Shown here: positions 8,594 through 17,051 of the stretch, in pieces | How positions within the stretch are numbered: position 1 is the first letter of the stretch | Layout: each line of letters opens with the position of its first letter | Assembly (NCBI GenBank): GCA_025356665.1 | Contig: JANXRV010000090.1 | Location: forward strand, 1 to 64,000 | From: CAITSH01 sp025356665 | GTDB lineage: Bacteria; Pseudomonadota; Gammaproteobacteria; Burkholderiales; SG8-39 | Direction of reading: 5' to 3' | DNA length: 64,000 nucleotides | The notes under the pieces: generated by a model | Told to the model about the DNA's origin: nothing | What the model saw: the letters and a program-made list of their open reading frames with translations, nothing else | The model's database searches: none | Made by a program: the position numbers and the translations under genes

Positions 8594-9546
8594 AACGGCG
8601 CGTCCTCATCACAGGCGGCCTGGGCTATGTCGGTGGCCGTGCGGCGCAACACTTGATCCATGACACTGAACTAGATATTGCAGTCGGGACACGCGCACCC
8701 ATTGCGCCACCCCCATGGTTGTCCGGGGCCGACATGGTGCAGACCGATTGGGCTTCGAGTAAAAACCTGATTGCTGCATGCACTGGCACCAACACGGTAA
8801 TCCACCTTGCTGCAATGAATGAGAACGACTGTGTGGCCGACCCTCCGGGCGCGCTGCTCGCCAACGGGGTCACGACGGCGCGCCTGCTACAGGCTGCTAT
8901 TGAAACCGGGGTGCAACGCTTCGTGTATTTGTCGACGGCGCACGTGTATGGGTCATTGACCGGCCTGATTTCCGAAAAGACCCTGCCCCGCCCGCAACAC
9001 CCCTATGCCACCAGTCACAGGGCGGGTGAGGACTCTGTACTGGCCGCACACGACGCAAACCGCATCTCCGGATGCGTTATAAGGCTGTCAAACGGATTCG
9101 GGGCCCCCGCCCATCCAGACGTCAACCGCTGGACCCTGATTGTGAACGACCTGTGTCGCCAGGCGGTGCAAACAAAAAAGCTGGCACTGCGATCTGCGGG
9201 TTTGCAATTTCGCGATTTCGTCACGCTGCACGATGCGGCCCGCGCAATCGCCCATTGCAGCAAGCTCCCTCCCGAAGCGCTGGGCGACGGGCTGTTCAAT
9301 GTCGGGGGCGAATGCACGATGCAGGTTATCGAAATGGCCCGCGACATTGCCGACCGCTGCGCTGCAGTTCTCGGATACAAGCCCGAAATCATCTACCCCC
9401 CCGCGAAACCTGGCGAACGGGCTGAAATGCACGAGTACAGCATGGAAAAGATCAAGGCGACCGGATTTACACTCACCGGCAACCGTCGCGCCGAAATCGA
9501 CGCAACCCTGTCGCTCTGTGCAAAAGCGTTTGGCACGCCCCGGTGA
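8590..9546 (+). CDS. NAD-dependent epimerase/dehydratase-family (extended SDR) protein, probable CDP-sugar 4-reductase or epimerase
   Basis: VLITGGLGYVGGRAA (about residues 5-19) is the Rossmann glycine motif of extended SDR enzymes, and FVYLSTAHVYG is the expected active-site strand. The catalytic YxxxK is changed: Tyr139 is present but residue 143 is His, in YATSHRAGED. I recall this SHR variant in some polysaccharide-locus SDR proteins, but cannot confirm it here. The start overlaps the upstream gene by four bases, making it the last member of the rfbF-rfbG-epimerase cassette. It most likely finishes the CDP-deoxysugar by reducing the 4-keto group. The reaction is inferred. Confidence 0.85.
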   Translation: MKRRVLITGGLGYVGGRAAQHLIHDTELDIAVGTRAPIAPPPWLSGADMVQTDWASSKNLIAACTGTNTVIHLAAMNENDCVADPPGALLANGVTTARLLQAAIETGVQRFVYLSTAHVYGSLTGLISEKTLPRPQHPYATSHRAGEDSVLAAHDANRISGCVIRLSNGFGAPAHPDVNRWTLIVNDLCRQAVQTKKLALRSAGLQFRDFVTLHDAARAIAHCSKLPPEALGDGLFNVGGECTMQVIEMARDIADRCAAVLGYKPEIIYPPAKPGERAEMHEYSMEKIKATGFTLTGNRRAEIDATLSLCAKAFGTPR

Positions 9547-9657
9547 AAAGCATCCCGGCAAATCGCACACCGAGCGCCGCAACGCGTCCTTGCACACAAT
9601 TAGCAATGCCACGCAGTATGCGAATAATTTCAAATCAGGCCCCTGAGGCAAGGCGAT

Positions 9658-10374
9658 ATGCCCACTAAATTTGAAGAGGTGGCCAAATGGGGCGCCAAAT
9701 GGGTCGGCACCGAAGCGTGGCAAAAACACACCGTTGACGAAGCCGCCGCCAATAAACTGGTTGCCGGCTACATACGCTTCCTGGACAAGCTTGCCGGAAC
9801 CCCGCACCGCCAGATTGCCGCGCTGGGGCCTGCGATAGACATCGGCTGCGGCGCCGGCTTCATATCGAACGCATTCCGCCAATATGGCTTTTCAGTCGTC
9901 GGAACCGAGTATGGCGAGGACACCGTGGCTTTTGCGCGCTCCATGCAGCCGGATCTCGAAATTCGCGATGTCGACTTGTCCAGCTTTGTCGAGAAAGGCG
10001 CATACGGTTTCATATTTACCCGTGAGGTCTACCTGTTCACCAGGGTCGGCGATTTCAAACAACAATACGAAGTCCTTTCAAACCTTGTGGAGTCGTTGCG
10101 CCCCGGCGGCGTGGTATTGCTGGTCGCGTCTGACCGACTAAGGCCAGACTGCCTTGACTTCGCCCGGACGGTTAAGGCGTTTCGGACGGATCCGCGCTTA
10201 GTCACGGTAACCGCCCCCTGCCTCGAGCCGGTTTTCAAGCACCTTGGCGCGTTCATTTTCGGACGTGCAAGTTACAATCTGATCATGCTGGTGCTGGCGC
10301 CGTACATCGCCTTGCAAAAGTGGCGAAAAAAATGGGCACCCAGCCTGATGATCGCGTTTGTACGAGCAAAATGA
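9658..10374 (+). CDS. Class I SAM-dependent methyltransferase
   Basis: The 238-residue protein carries AIDIGCGAGFISNAF near residue 58, the SAM-binding motif I, followed by VVGTEYGEDTV as the acidic strand end. It ends with a hydrophobic, basic tail. It lies 111 bases after the CDP-sugar cassette and just before a second methyltransferase, so it may methylate a sugar hydroxyl or the growing glycan. The target cannot be predicted from sequence. The 111-base gap before it contains no recognisable feature. Confidence 0.85.
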   Translation: MPTKFEEVAKWGAKWVGTEAWQKHTVDEAAANKLVAGYIRFLDKLAGTPHRQIAALGPAIDIGCGAGFISNAFRQYGFSVVGTEYGEDTVAFARSMQPDLEIRDVDLSSFVEKGAYGFIFTREVYLFTRVGDFKQQYEVLSNLVESLRPGGVVLLVASDRLRPDCLDFARTVKAFRTDPRLVTVTAPCLEPVFKHLGAFIFGRASYNLIMLVLAPYIALQKWRKKWAPSLMIAFVRAK

Positions 10375-10477
10375 CGGGATCCGAAAAATATCACCCGGGC
10401 ATGCTCGCCACCTACCGCGACATGACCTGGACATCGCATCCGGCCGAACGCAGTGGCTCCTTTGTTGTTGCGACGCC

Positions 10478-11089
10478 ATGAACCTGCTGCGCCGCATCCG
10501 CGACAAAATCCTGCGCATGAAGGCTTATCGCCCGACGCTTTTTTCAGCCAGTGAATGGGACAGCCAATTTCAGAGCGGTCGCTGGGACTATCTCGACAGC
10601 GTCGAAGAACTCGCCCACCACAGCATCATTGCCGGGTATTTCACCAAGTTCGGCCCAGAGAAGAGCCTGCTGGACGTGGGCTGCGGCACCGGCGTCCTTG
10701 GCTCGCTGCTCCCAACCGGAACGCGCTACGTCGGCATCGATATTTCGACTTCAGCCATATCACGCGCCAAACTGGCAGCCTCAGCCGGCTCCAATTTCTT
10801 GGTAGCAGACGCGGAAGATTATGTCCCCGCCGAAAAATTCGGCATGATCGTTTTCAACGAGTCCCTCTACTATCTGAGGGAACCCGTCCAATCGATGCGT
10901 CATATCGCCGGGTCATTGCAGCAATCTGGCGTCATGGTTGTTTCGATGTATGTCAACCCGAACACCAAGCACCTATGGCGCGCGATCGGCGCTGCGTTTG
11001 CCACCTTGGACGAAGTGGTCGTCGAAAACAGTCGCGGAACACGCTGGAGGGTAAGGCTGATTTCGCCAGAATCTCGCCCCTTGCCATGA
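10478..11089 (+). CDS. Class I SAM-dependent methyltransferase
   Basis: LLDVGCGTGVLGSLL is SAM motif I and YVGIDISTSAISRAK the next conserved strand. The open frame begins at 10358 but the first 40 residues look non-coding (Cys-rich, His-rich), so I start at ATG 10478, giving 203 residues; no clear ribosome site supports any start. The family-like stretch WDSQFQSGRWDYL follows shortly after this start. It is probably a glycan or sugar methyltransferase by context. Confidence 0.82.
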   Translation: MNLLRRIRDKILRMKAYRPTLFSASEWDSQFQSGRWDYLDSVEELAHHSIIAGYFTKFGPEKSLLDVGCGTGVLGSLLPTGTRYVGIDISTSAISRAKLAASAGSNFLVADAEDYVPAEKFGMIVFNESLYYLREPVQSMRHIAGSLQQSGVMVVSMYVNPNTKHLWRAIGAAFATLDEVVVENSRGTRWRVRLISPESRPLP

Positions 11090-11174
11090 CGCCATTGCCT
11101 TTCTTGCCTGATAGCCCACCGCGCCAGCGGCCTAGGCACGCCCGGCTGGCCCCGCCCGCCGAAGCGGGAAGCGC

Positions 11175-12272
11175 ATGAATCAGTTCCGCGTCGTTCCGGG
11201 AGCCCCTTATTTTCGATGGGAGCATGCCGATTTTCCATGGGATCGGCATTTCCTGTTTTCATATGCCCGCCACGCCATGATTGAATTCCTGAGATTTACA
11301 AAAATTAGGAATAACTATCCGGTCCTCAGGCTCCTATCCCCGCGGTACATGTGTCATGAGGTGATAAAGTCCCTCGGCGAACATGTGCAAGAGATTACCT
11401 ATTACAACCAGCGGGAAGATTTTTCGTTCGATATTGCGGACATCAAACGGCAAGTCGAGGCCCACGGAAGCAACCTGCTGTTGGTGAGCCATCTTTATGG
11501 CAAGCATTGCCCGAATCTCGAAGAACTTGGCGCGTACTGCAAAAGCGCCAACATCTCCCTTTTGGAAGATTCAGCCCATCTGCCCTGGTTTTTTCTTCAG
11601 AATCACAATCAGCACTCCGATGTGCAGTTCTTCACATATCGCAAACTCTTTGCCATCCCCTATGGCGCATCAAGCGTTGTCAACGCCGCATTGCACCCGG
11701 CTTTTTCGCATTACATGCTCGACCATATCAAAACAATATCGCCTCAATGGGGTTACGCAGGCTTTGCCAAGTGGCTGTTACGCGAGCAGGCAAAGCGGCT
11801 GATCGTGGCGAGCGGGGTCGAGTGGAAGCGCAGCTACGTGGAACTCGGCGACGATCCGCTCAAGGATTTCAATCAATTACCGGCGCCCGTCAAAGCACAA
11901 CTCGGGCACCTCAACACGAACAATTTCGCAAAGATCCGTCGGGAAAATTGCGCCCGCCTGAACGAGTTCTTTAAAAGCGAACTGCCGGCATGGCACGTTC
12001 TCGACTTTGATTTAGCCAAAGATATCCCTTACCAATTCCTGTTTTTCAAACGCGAGAAAATCGACTTCCGCACCATCATCAATCAATTCCTCTCGCGCGG
12101 AATCTCCATGGTAAAGGGCCTGGAACTCCCGCAAGCAACCGTCGACGAACTGGGCCCTGCACACCCGTTCAACAACCAGCTCTGCCTGCCGATCCACCAG
12201 GATGTCGGTCATGCGCAAATCGAACACATGATTCAAGCCTGCCGGGAAATCCTCGGAAGGAGCCAGAAATGA
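11175..12272 (+). CDS. Divergent DegT/DnrJ/EryC1/StrS-like (PLP aminotransferase family) protein
   Basis: The 365-residue protein shows the fold pattern of DegT enzymes: a strand LLLVSHLYGK near 101-110, then SLLEDSAHLP near 128-136, where the Asp would contact the PLP nitrogen, and FFTYRKLFAIPYGAS near 152-166, where Lys157 is the candidate Schiff-base residue. The usual SFHPxKxxxxGEGG form is replaced by TYRKLFAIPYG, so this is a divergent branch. Members normally aminate keto-sugars. A ribosome site (gggaag) precedes the ATG. The stop overlaps a following 22-codon ORF by ATGA. Catalytic activity is plausible, not proven. Confidence 0.75.
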   Translation: MNQFRVVPGAPYFRWEHADFPWDRHFLFSYARHAMIEFLRFTKIRNNYPVLRLLSPRYMCHEVIKSLGEHVQEITYYNQREDFSFDIADIKRQVEAHGSNLLLVSHLYGKHCPNLEELGAYCKSANISLLEDSAHLPWFFLQNHNQHSDVQFFTYRKLFAIPYGASSVVNAALHPAFSHYMLDHIKTISPQWGYAGFAKWLLREQAKRLIVASGVEWKRSYVELGDDPLKDFNQLPAPVKAQLGHLNTNNFAKIRRENCARLNEFFKSELPAWHVLDFDLAKDIPYQFLFFKREKIDFRTIINQFLSRGISMVKGLELPQATVDELGPAHPFNNQLCLPIHQDVGHAQIEHMIQACREILGRSQK

Positions 12273-12337
12273 AATTCATTGACCGGCTTCGGAATAGGGC
12301 TTGTCGCGTTACCGCCGCTTTTGACCTTCATGGATAG
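12269..12337 (+). CDS. 22-codon ORF coupling the DegT-like gene to the GT2 gene
   Basis: An ATG at 12269 overlaps the DegT-like stop (ATGA) and has a good ribosome site (ggaagga) about 8 bases upstream. It reads 22 codons and stops with TAG at 12335-12337, overlapping the GT2 start at 12330. The GT2 start itself has no visible ribosome site. The short ORF could be a coupling peptide or the remnant of a frame-shifted N-terminus. No function is assigned. Confidence 0.35.
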   Translation: MKFIDRLRNRACRVTAAFDLHG

Positions 12338-13286
12338 CGATCTCAACCGACAAAAGACAGCGCCCCGCGACGAGCGGCAGGATAGCCCGCGCGTGTCCGT
12401 AGTCATACCGACCTATAATCACGCTGAATTTCTCGGCAAGGCACTCGCTTCGATACGGGAGCAGACGTTCGGCGGCTGGGAAATTGTCGTCGTCAATAAT
12501 TTTTCCACAGATGGCACGGAAGATGTCGTTGCGGCATTCAACGATCCGCGCATACGCCTGGTGAATTTTGCCAACCACGGCGTGATCGCGGCGTCGCGGA
12601 ATTTTGGCATTGCACAGACAAAGGGGGAGTTCGTCGCTTTTCTGGACTCGGATGATTGCTGGTATCCGAGAAAGCTGGAACTTAGCGTGCAAAAGCTTGA
12701 TGGGGGCTGCGACCTGGTATGCCACGGCGAGGCCTGGGTCATCGAGGAAAATGGACAAAGGCGCGTTCGCAATGTCATTTACGGCCCCGAACAGCGCGCG
12801 TCGTTTTCATCGCTGCTGTTCGACGGAAATTGCATTTCAACATCTGCCGCCGTCATGCGCCGCCATTACCTTGAAATGGCGGGGTGTTTCGATGAAGCAG
12901 AGAATATCGTTACCGCGGAGGACTACCACCTCTGGCTGAAGCTGGCACGCGCAGGAGCTCACATTGGATTTCTTACCGACATCTTGGGCGAATACAGGAT
13001 TCACCCTGGCAATACCAGCAAGGCCGGGCTTAGAAACATGCAGGCGATTCACGCCGTGTTCGAGAAGGTCTACGCCGATTTGCCCGTCCGGCCGGTCAGT
13101 ACGAAAATTTTGGCGCATCGGCGAAGAGCGATAATTGACTACAGTGGCGCCAGGGTACTGCAAGACAACGGCGATCATCTTCAAGCCAGAAAATGGTTTC
13201 TACGCGCAATAAAGCGTTGGCCTTTTATGCCAAAAATGTATGTCGCGTTGTTGATTAACGCCGCGGGGAAACGGCTCTCGCATTGA
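12330..13286 (+). CDS. GT2 family glycosyltransferase
   Basis: RVSVVIPTYNHAEFLGKAL followed by NNFSTDGT and AFLDSDDCWYP gives the complete GT-A nucleotide-sugar and metal-binding pattern (DSDD as the DXD motif). The C-terminal GEYRIHPGNTS is common in this subfamily of polysaccharide transferases. The longest frame begins at TTG 12279, but its first 17 residues are unlike the family, so I choose ATG 12330 (318 residues). Translation may be coupled to the overlapping short ORF upstream. Donor and acceptor are unknown. Confidence 0.88.
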   Translation: MDSDLNRQKTAPRDERQDSPRVSVVIPTYNHAEFLGKALASIREQTFGGWEIVVVNNFSTDGTEDVVAAFNDPRIRLVNFANHGVIAASRNFGIAQTKGEFVAFLDSDDCWYPRKLELSVQKLDGGCDLVCHGEAWVIEENGQRRVRNVIYGPEQRASFSSLLFDGNCISTSAAVMRRHYLEMAGCFDEAENIVTAEDYHLWLKLARAGAHIGFLTDILGEYRIHPGNTSKAGLRNMQAIHAVFEKVYADLPVRPVSTKILAHRRRAIIDYSGARVLQDNGDHLQARKWFLRAIKRWPFMPKMYVALLINAAGKRLSH

Positions 13287-13457
13287 CCTAGGCTACGTGC
13301 TCGCCACTTATTTTTTTCCGAAACGCATGCTGCGAAAACCCATGGCTGAGCTCTATCAAGACAGGTTTTGTCCGGGATATATGACAGGATTCAAAACAAT
13401 TTCCGGTCTTTGCCATGCACGAGCAATCGTGACAAGGACTTCCTCGGTGACTGATCG

Positions 13458-14453
13458 ATGACGGAATGGGAATTGCTGCCGGCGGCGGCGGCTCAGAAAT
13501 GGAACTCGCGCCTGGCAAGCCTGGTGGGAGCCACCCTATACCAAAGCTATGGGTGGGGCGAGCTCAAACGAAGCCTAGGCTGGACTGTGATGCGCCTGGC
13601 ACTCGGGGAACTTTCCGGGTCCATTGCAATGACCCAAGTGCTGGTACGCAGGTATCCGGCTGGCGGCTGTGTCTGCTGGATCCCGGGTGGCCCCGCAGGC
13701 AATGTGGCCGATTGGGCCCCCAGGCTGGGTAACACCCTGCAAAAAATACTTTCGGCCCGTTGGGTTTATCTTCGGATCAATGCCATGCGCCCGATAGCGC
13801 CAGCAGCTGTCGGCCAGCTCCAGGAGTCTGGCTGGCATGCGCCTGCAGTGCGTTTTGCAACCGGCCTGTCGTTGACCTATGATCCCTCGCTGAACGAATC
13901 CGGACGCCTTGCCATTGCCAGTACAAACTGGCGACACAACCTCAAACGCTCGGGCAAGTACAGCCTGGTCGTACGCCGATGGGAGTCGCCAAAGGCGGAG
14001 GAATTGCAGGCGATTTATCGGTCAATGGAGCGCTACAAGGGCCTTGCAGAAACCATGGGCGACAATGAACTTGCCTCGCTGCTGGATTGCCTGCGCAATG
14101 ACATTGTGCTCTACAGGTGCGATGACAAAGAAGGAAACACCATTGCCCTGCGGGCCTGCGCTATCCTTGGTAACGAGGCTTGGGATCTGCTTGCCGCCGC
14201 ATCGCCGGCCGCAAGAAAGCAGTATGCGTCTTATGCGACCTTGTGGGCCGTGCTCAATGAATGCGGCCAGCGCGGAGTAATGCGCTACGACATGGGCGGC
14301 GTTGATCCGGATGGCAACAAGGGGGTTTTCGACTTCAAACGTGGACTGGGTGCACAACCGCTGACTTATCTGGGCGAGTGGGCATGGACCTCCTCTGCCT
14401 GGGTGAGGATTTTGGCGAATCAGGTGCTCCGATGGAAAAGCTTGTCGCTGTGA
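13458..14453 (+). CDS. FemAB/GNAT-type aminoacyl-transferase-like protein
   Basis: The 331-residue protein has the pattern of the FemAB-like, peptidoglycan-bridge family found in polysaccharide loci: LYQSYGWGELKRSLGW near the N-terminus, TNWRHNLKRSGK in the middle, and YDMGGVDPDGNKGVFDFKRGLG near the end, the GNAT-fold acceptor segment. Such proteins in EPS clusters are thought to transfer an acyl or aminoacyl group to a sugar; true FemX activity on lipid II is less likely here. The deacetylase gene 13 bases downstream could free an amino group for it to modify. The 171-base gap before it holds no recognisable feature. Confidence 0.82.
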   Translation: MTEWELLPAAAAQKWNSRLASLVGATLYQSYGWGELKRSLGWTVMRLALGELSGSIAMTQVLVRRYPAGGCVCWIPGGPAGNVADWAPRLGNTLQKILSARWVYLRINAMRPIAPAAVGQLQESGWHAPAVRFATGLSLTYDPSLNESGRLAIASTNWRHNLKRSGKYSLVVRRWESPKAEELQAIYRSMERYKGLAETMGDNELASLLDCLRNDIVLYRCDDKEGNTIALRACAILGNEAWDLLAAASPAARKQYASYATLWAVLNECGQRGVMRYDMGGVDPDGNKGVFDFKRGLGAQPLTYLGEWAWTSSAWVRILANQVLRWKSLSL

Positions 14454-14466
14454 ACTGCGAAAAGCA

Positions 14467-15273
14467 ATGCCGAATGCATCCGGGCAGTCCATTCGGGACG
14501 TGCGAAGCCACATGAACGCATTGCGAATGCAGCTTGCCAGTATGGCGGCGGGTCTTTGGGGAACGTGGCGACACATTCGCAACGCCAGCCCCGGCTTTCG
14601 CGTGCTGATGTACCACGCCGTGGGCTCGACCATACCCGAAGACCGGCTTGGACTTTACTCCCTGCGTCCAGCGTTATTTCGCGCGCAGATTGAGGCCTTG
14701 GCCGCGGCCAGCATGCGACTGCCAGTCATGCCGTTCGACGTTTCGGCATTCGCAGGCACGGGGGCAGCCATCACCTTCGATGACGGCTATCACGATACGC
14801 TCAGCACCGCCGCGCCGATCCTGTGCGCCGCAGGCCTGCCCTTTACGGTTTTTGTATCGACCGGGTACCTTAGTTCCGGCGACCCGCTTTACCTTTGTCC
14901 GGCGGATCTGCGGGAACTGGCGACGATGCCCGGGGTGACCATAGGCTCGCATGGCGCGCAGCATGTGCGCCTCACCGATTGCGACGAAAAGGTTTTACGC
15001 ACCGCACTGTCCTCCAGCAAAACCATGCTGGAAAATATCCTGCAAAAGCCGGTGACCACGCTGTCTTACCCGCACGGAGCGGTCAATAACCGTGTGCGCG
15101 ATGCCGCCATCGCCGCAGGATACAACCTCGCAGCCTGCAGCAAATTCGGGCCAATCGAAAATAATTGTGACCCGATGCGATTGAATCGCATCGATATTTG
15201 GAGTAGCGACACAGTGCCGCGGTTTTTGGCCAAACTGTCTGGTAATTGGGACTGGATGTCATGGCGGGGATAA
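14467..15273 (+). CDS. Polysaccharide deacetylase (NodB homology, CE4)
   Basis: The metal-dependent deacetylase motifs are intact: AITFDDGYHD with TFDDG at about residues 103-107, and SHGAQH at 161-166, supplying the Asp and two His ligands. SYPHGAVNN further on matches the later conserved loop. At 268 residues it is a single NodB domain with a short N-terminal extension and no clear signal peptide, so it may act in the cytoplasm on a lipid-linked sugar. It overlaps the next gene by 13 bases and follows the FemAB-like gene closely. Removing N-acetyl groups from a surface glycan precursor is the likely role. Confidence 0.9.
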   Translation: MPNASGQSIRDVRSHMNALRMQLASMAAGLWGTWRHIRNASPGFRVLMYHAVGSTIPEDRLGLYSLRPALFRAQIEALAAASMRLPVMPFDVSAFAGTGAAITFDDGYHDTLSTAAPILCAAGLPFTVFVSTGYLSSGDPLYLCPADLRELATMPGVTIGSHGAQHVRLTDCDEKVLRTALSSSKTMLENILQKPVTTLSYPHGAVNNRVRDAAIAAGYNLAACSKFGPIENNCDPMRLNRIDIWSSDTVPRFLAKLSGNWDWMSWRG

Positions 15274-17051
15274 CCGAAACCGTTACGGTGGTGGTGCCGA
15301 TGCTCAACGAGGCGGCATCGATCGGGTCCTTGCTCGTCGGTCTGGCAGGCCAGACCAGGCCCCCGCAAGAGATCATTCTTTGCGATGCAGGCTCCACGGA
15401 CGGATCACGCGAACTCGCAGAGTCGTGGTGGGCGAAGAATGCCTGGCATGGCGCAAGTTTGCGTGTACTGTCGCGCCCGGGGGCGCTGCCAGGGGCGGCA
15501 CGCAATGCAGGTGTTGCGGCTGCCCACAGCCCCTGGATTGCTTTTATCGACGGCGGCATCGTGCCGGAACCGGACTGGATTGAGCGCCTGCTTGGCTGCG
15601 CCGAAGTGCTCGGCGTAAGAGCGGTCTTCGGAACTTGTGAGTTTGAGGTCGACGATAACACCCAGCGCGCGATCTGCGCGCTGACCTACGGATACGGTGC
15701 CGTTCACGCGGTGCTCCCGGCTTCGCTCTTTCACCGCGAGTTGTTTCAGGCGATCGGCCCGTTTCGGGAAGACCTGCGATCAGCCGAGGACATACTATGG
15801 ATGCGCGCTTTTACGCGCCTGTTCGGCGCGATGCCTGTCTGCCGGGAGGCAAGGGTGCATTACAGCATTCATTTTCCGCGCAGTCTCGCGGCAATTTTCA
15901 GGAAATGGCGAACCAACACGCGAAGCACGGTGCGCGCCGGCGTAAGCAAGGCACAACATACGGTTTATTTTTTCGGATTGCCCATAATGTGGCTCTCCCC
16001 CCTATTTAACATTCGACTGGGCCTTGGCCTGATGCTCGCGTACGTACTGGCCCGTGGAGTTCTGGATCCGGTCAGGCGCAGCGCAACGGTGTTGTGGTGG
16101 CAAGGGGCGCCCACTGCTTTTTTCAAGGCAATTATTACTGCGTCGGTTCTTGACCTCGCCAAATGGGTGGGCATTGTCGAAGGACTCATCGCGCTTCTCC
16201 GCACACGACCTGAAATCAAGCAGCCGAATAAAGCGGATCCGGACGCGCTGCCGGGATTTCCGGGAGACTGGACACGCCTCCCCAATGCACTTCCGGCCGC
16301 AGAGTCACGCGGTATATTCGACGATTATTTCGCGATATTCCCTTGGGACACGCTTCCGGTACATGCTGTTGGCGCCGACATAGGCTGCGGCACGGGACGC
16401 TGGGCAAAATATGCTTCCAGAAAATGCCATTTACTGCAAGTCGTTGACCCAAGCGCACAAGTCATAGAAGCAGCACGCCTGAACCTTTCTGATCGGCCAA
16501 ATGTGGGATTCCACCTCGCCGGCCCCGCCAAACTTCCCTTTCCCGACGTCTCCCTTGATTTTGCCTACTCGCTGGGCATATTGCAGCACACAGCAAAACC
16601 GGAGCGCGCACTGCTCGAAATCGCCCGAATCCTCAAGCCTGGCGCGCCTTTTTTGGTGTATCTGTGCTATTCATTCGAGAATCGTCCCGCCTGGTTTCGC
16701 GCGATCTGGCAAATGTCAGACCTGCTTCGCGCGACGGTGTCGCAACTCCCGCAATCGCTGCGCTATGGCGCCTGCCAGATACTCGCGGCAGCCATTTATC
16801 TGCCCATGGCAAAAGCGGCAGCAATCCTGGAAAAACTGAGCCTGATGCCCGCCGGTTGGCCTCTTGCCTACTATCGTGACAAGTCTTTTTACACCATGCG
16901 CACCGACGCCATGGCACGTTTTGGCACGCAAATCGAAAATCGCCTGACTCAGGACCAGATTCGTCACCTGCTGCAGGCTGCAGGATTCGACAATGTACGT
17001 TTTTCCGACTCTCCGCCGTTCTGGTGCGCTGTCGCGCAGCGCTCCGGTTAA
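15261..17051 (+). CDS. Fusion of a GT2 glycosyltransferase and a SAM methyltransferase
   Basis: The 596-residue product has an N-terminal GT2 domain (TVVVPMLNEAASIG near residue 8, CDAGSTDGS, IDGGIVPEPDW in the metal-motif position, RSAEDILWMRAF) with hydrophobic stretches up to about residue 300. A separate methyltransferase domain then has GADIGCGTGRWAK at about 371-383 and VDPSAQVIEAARLNL. There is no stop between the two. The longest frame starts at TTG 15246, but ATG 15261 fits GT2 N-termini better. It overlaps the deacetylase gene. A joint add-sugar-then-methylate function is inferred from the fusion. Confidence 0.85.
   Translation: MAGITETVTVVVPMLNEAASIGSLLVGLAGQTRPPQEIILCDAGSTDGSRELAESWWAKNAWHGASLRVLSRPGALPGAARNAGVAAAHSPWIAFIDGGIVPEPDWIERLLGCAEVLGVRAVFGTCEFEVDDNTQRAICALTYGYGAVHAVLPASLFHRELFQAIGPFREDLRSAEDILWMRAFTRLFGAMPVCREARVHYSIHFPRSLAAIFRKWRTNTRSTVRAGVSKAQHTVYFFGLPIMWLSPLFNIRLGLGLMLAYVLARGVLDPVRRSATVLWWQGAPTAFFKAIITASVLDLAKWVGIVEGLIALLRTRPEIKQPNKADPDALPGFPGDWTRLPNALPAAESRGIFDDYFAIFPWDTLPVHAVGADIGCGTGRWAKYASRKCHLLQVVDPSAQVIEAARLNLSDRPNVGFHLAGPAKLPFPDVSLDFAYSLGILQHTAKPERALLEIARILKPGAPFLVYLCYSFENRPAWFRAIWQMSDLLRATVSQLPQSLRYGACQILAAAIYLPMAKAAAILEKLSLMPAGWPLAYYRDKSFYTMRTDAMARFGTQIENRLTQDQIRHLLQAAGFDNVRFSDSPPFWCAVAQRSG

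Noticed and set aside
9088..9882. Minus-strand open frame of 264 codons
   Set aside because: It runs across an SDR gene, a gap and a methyltransferase gene that both have clear family motifs; no family features of its own.
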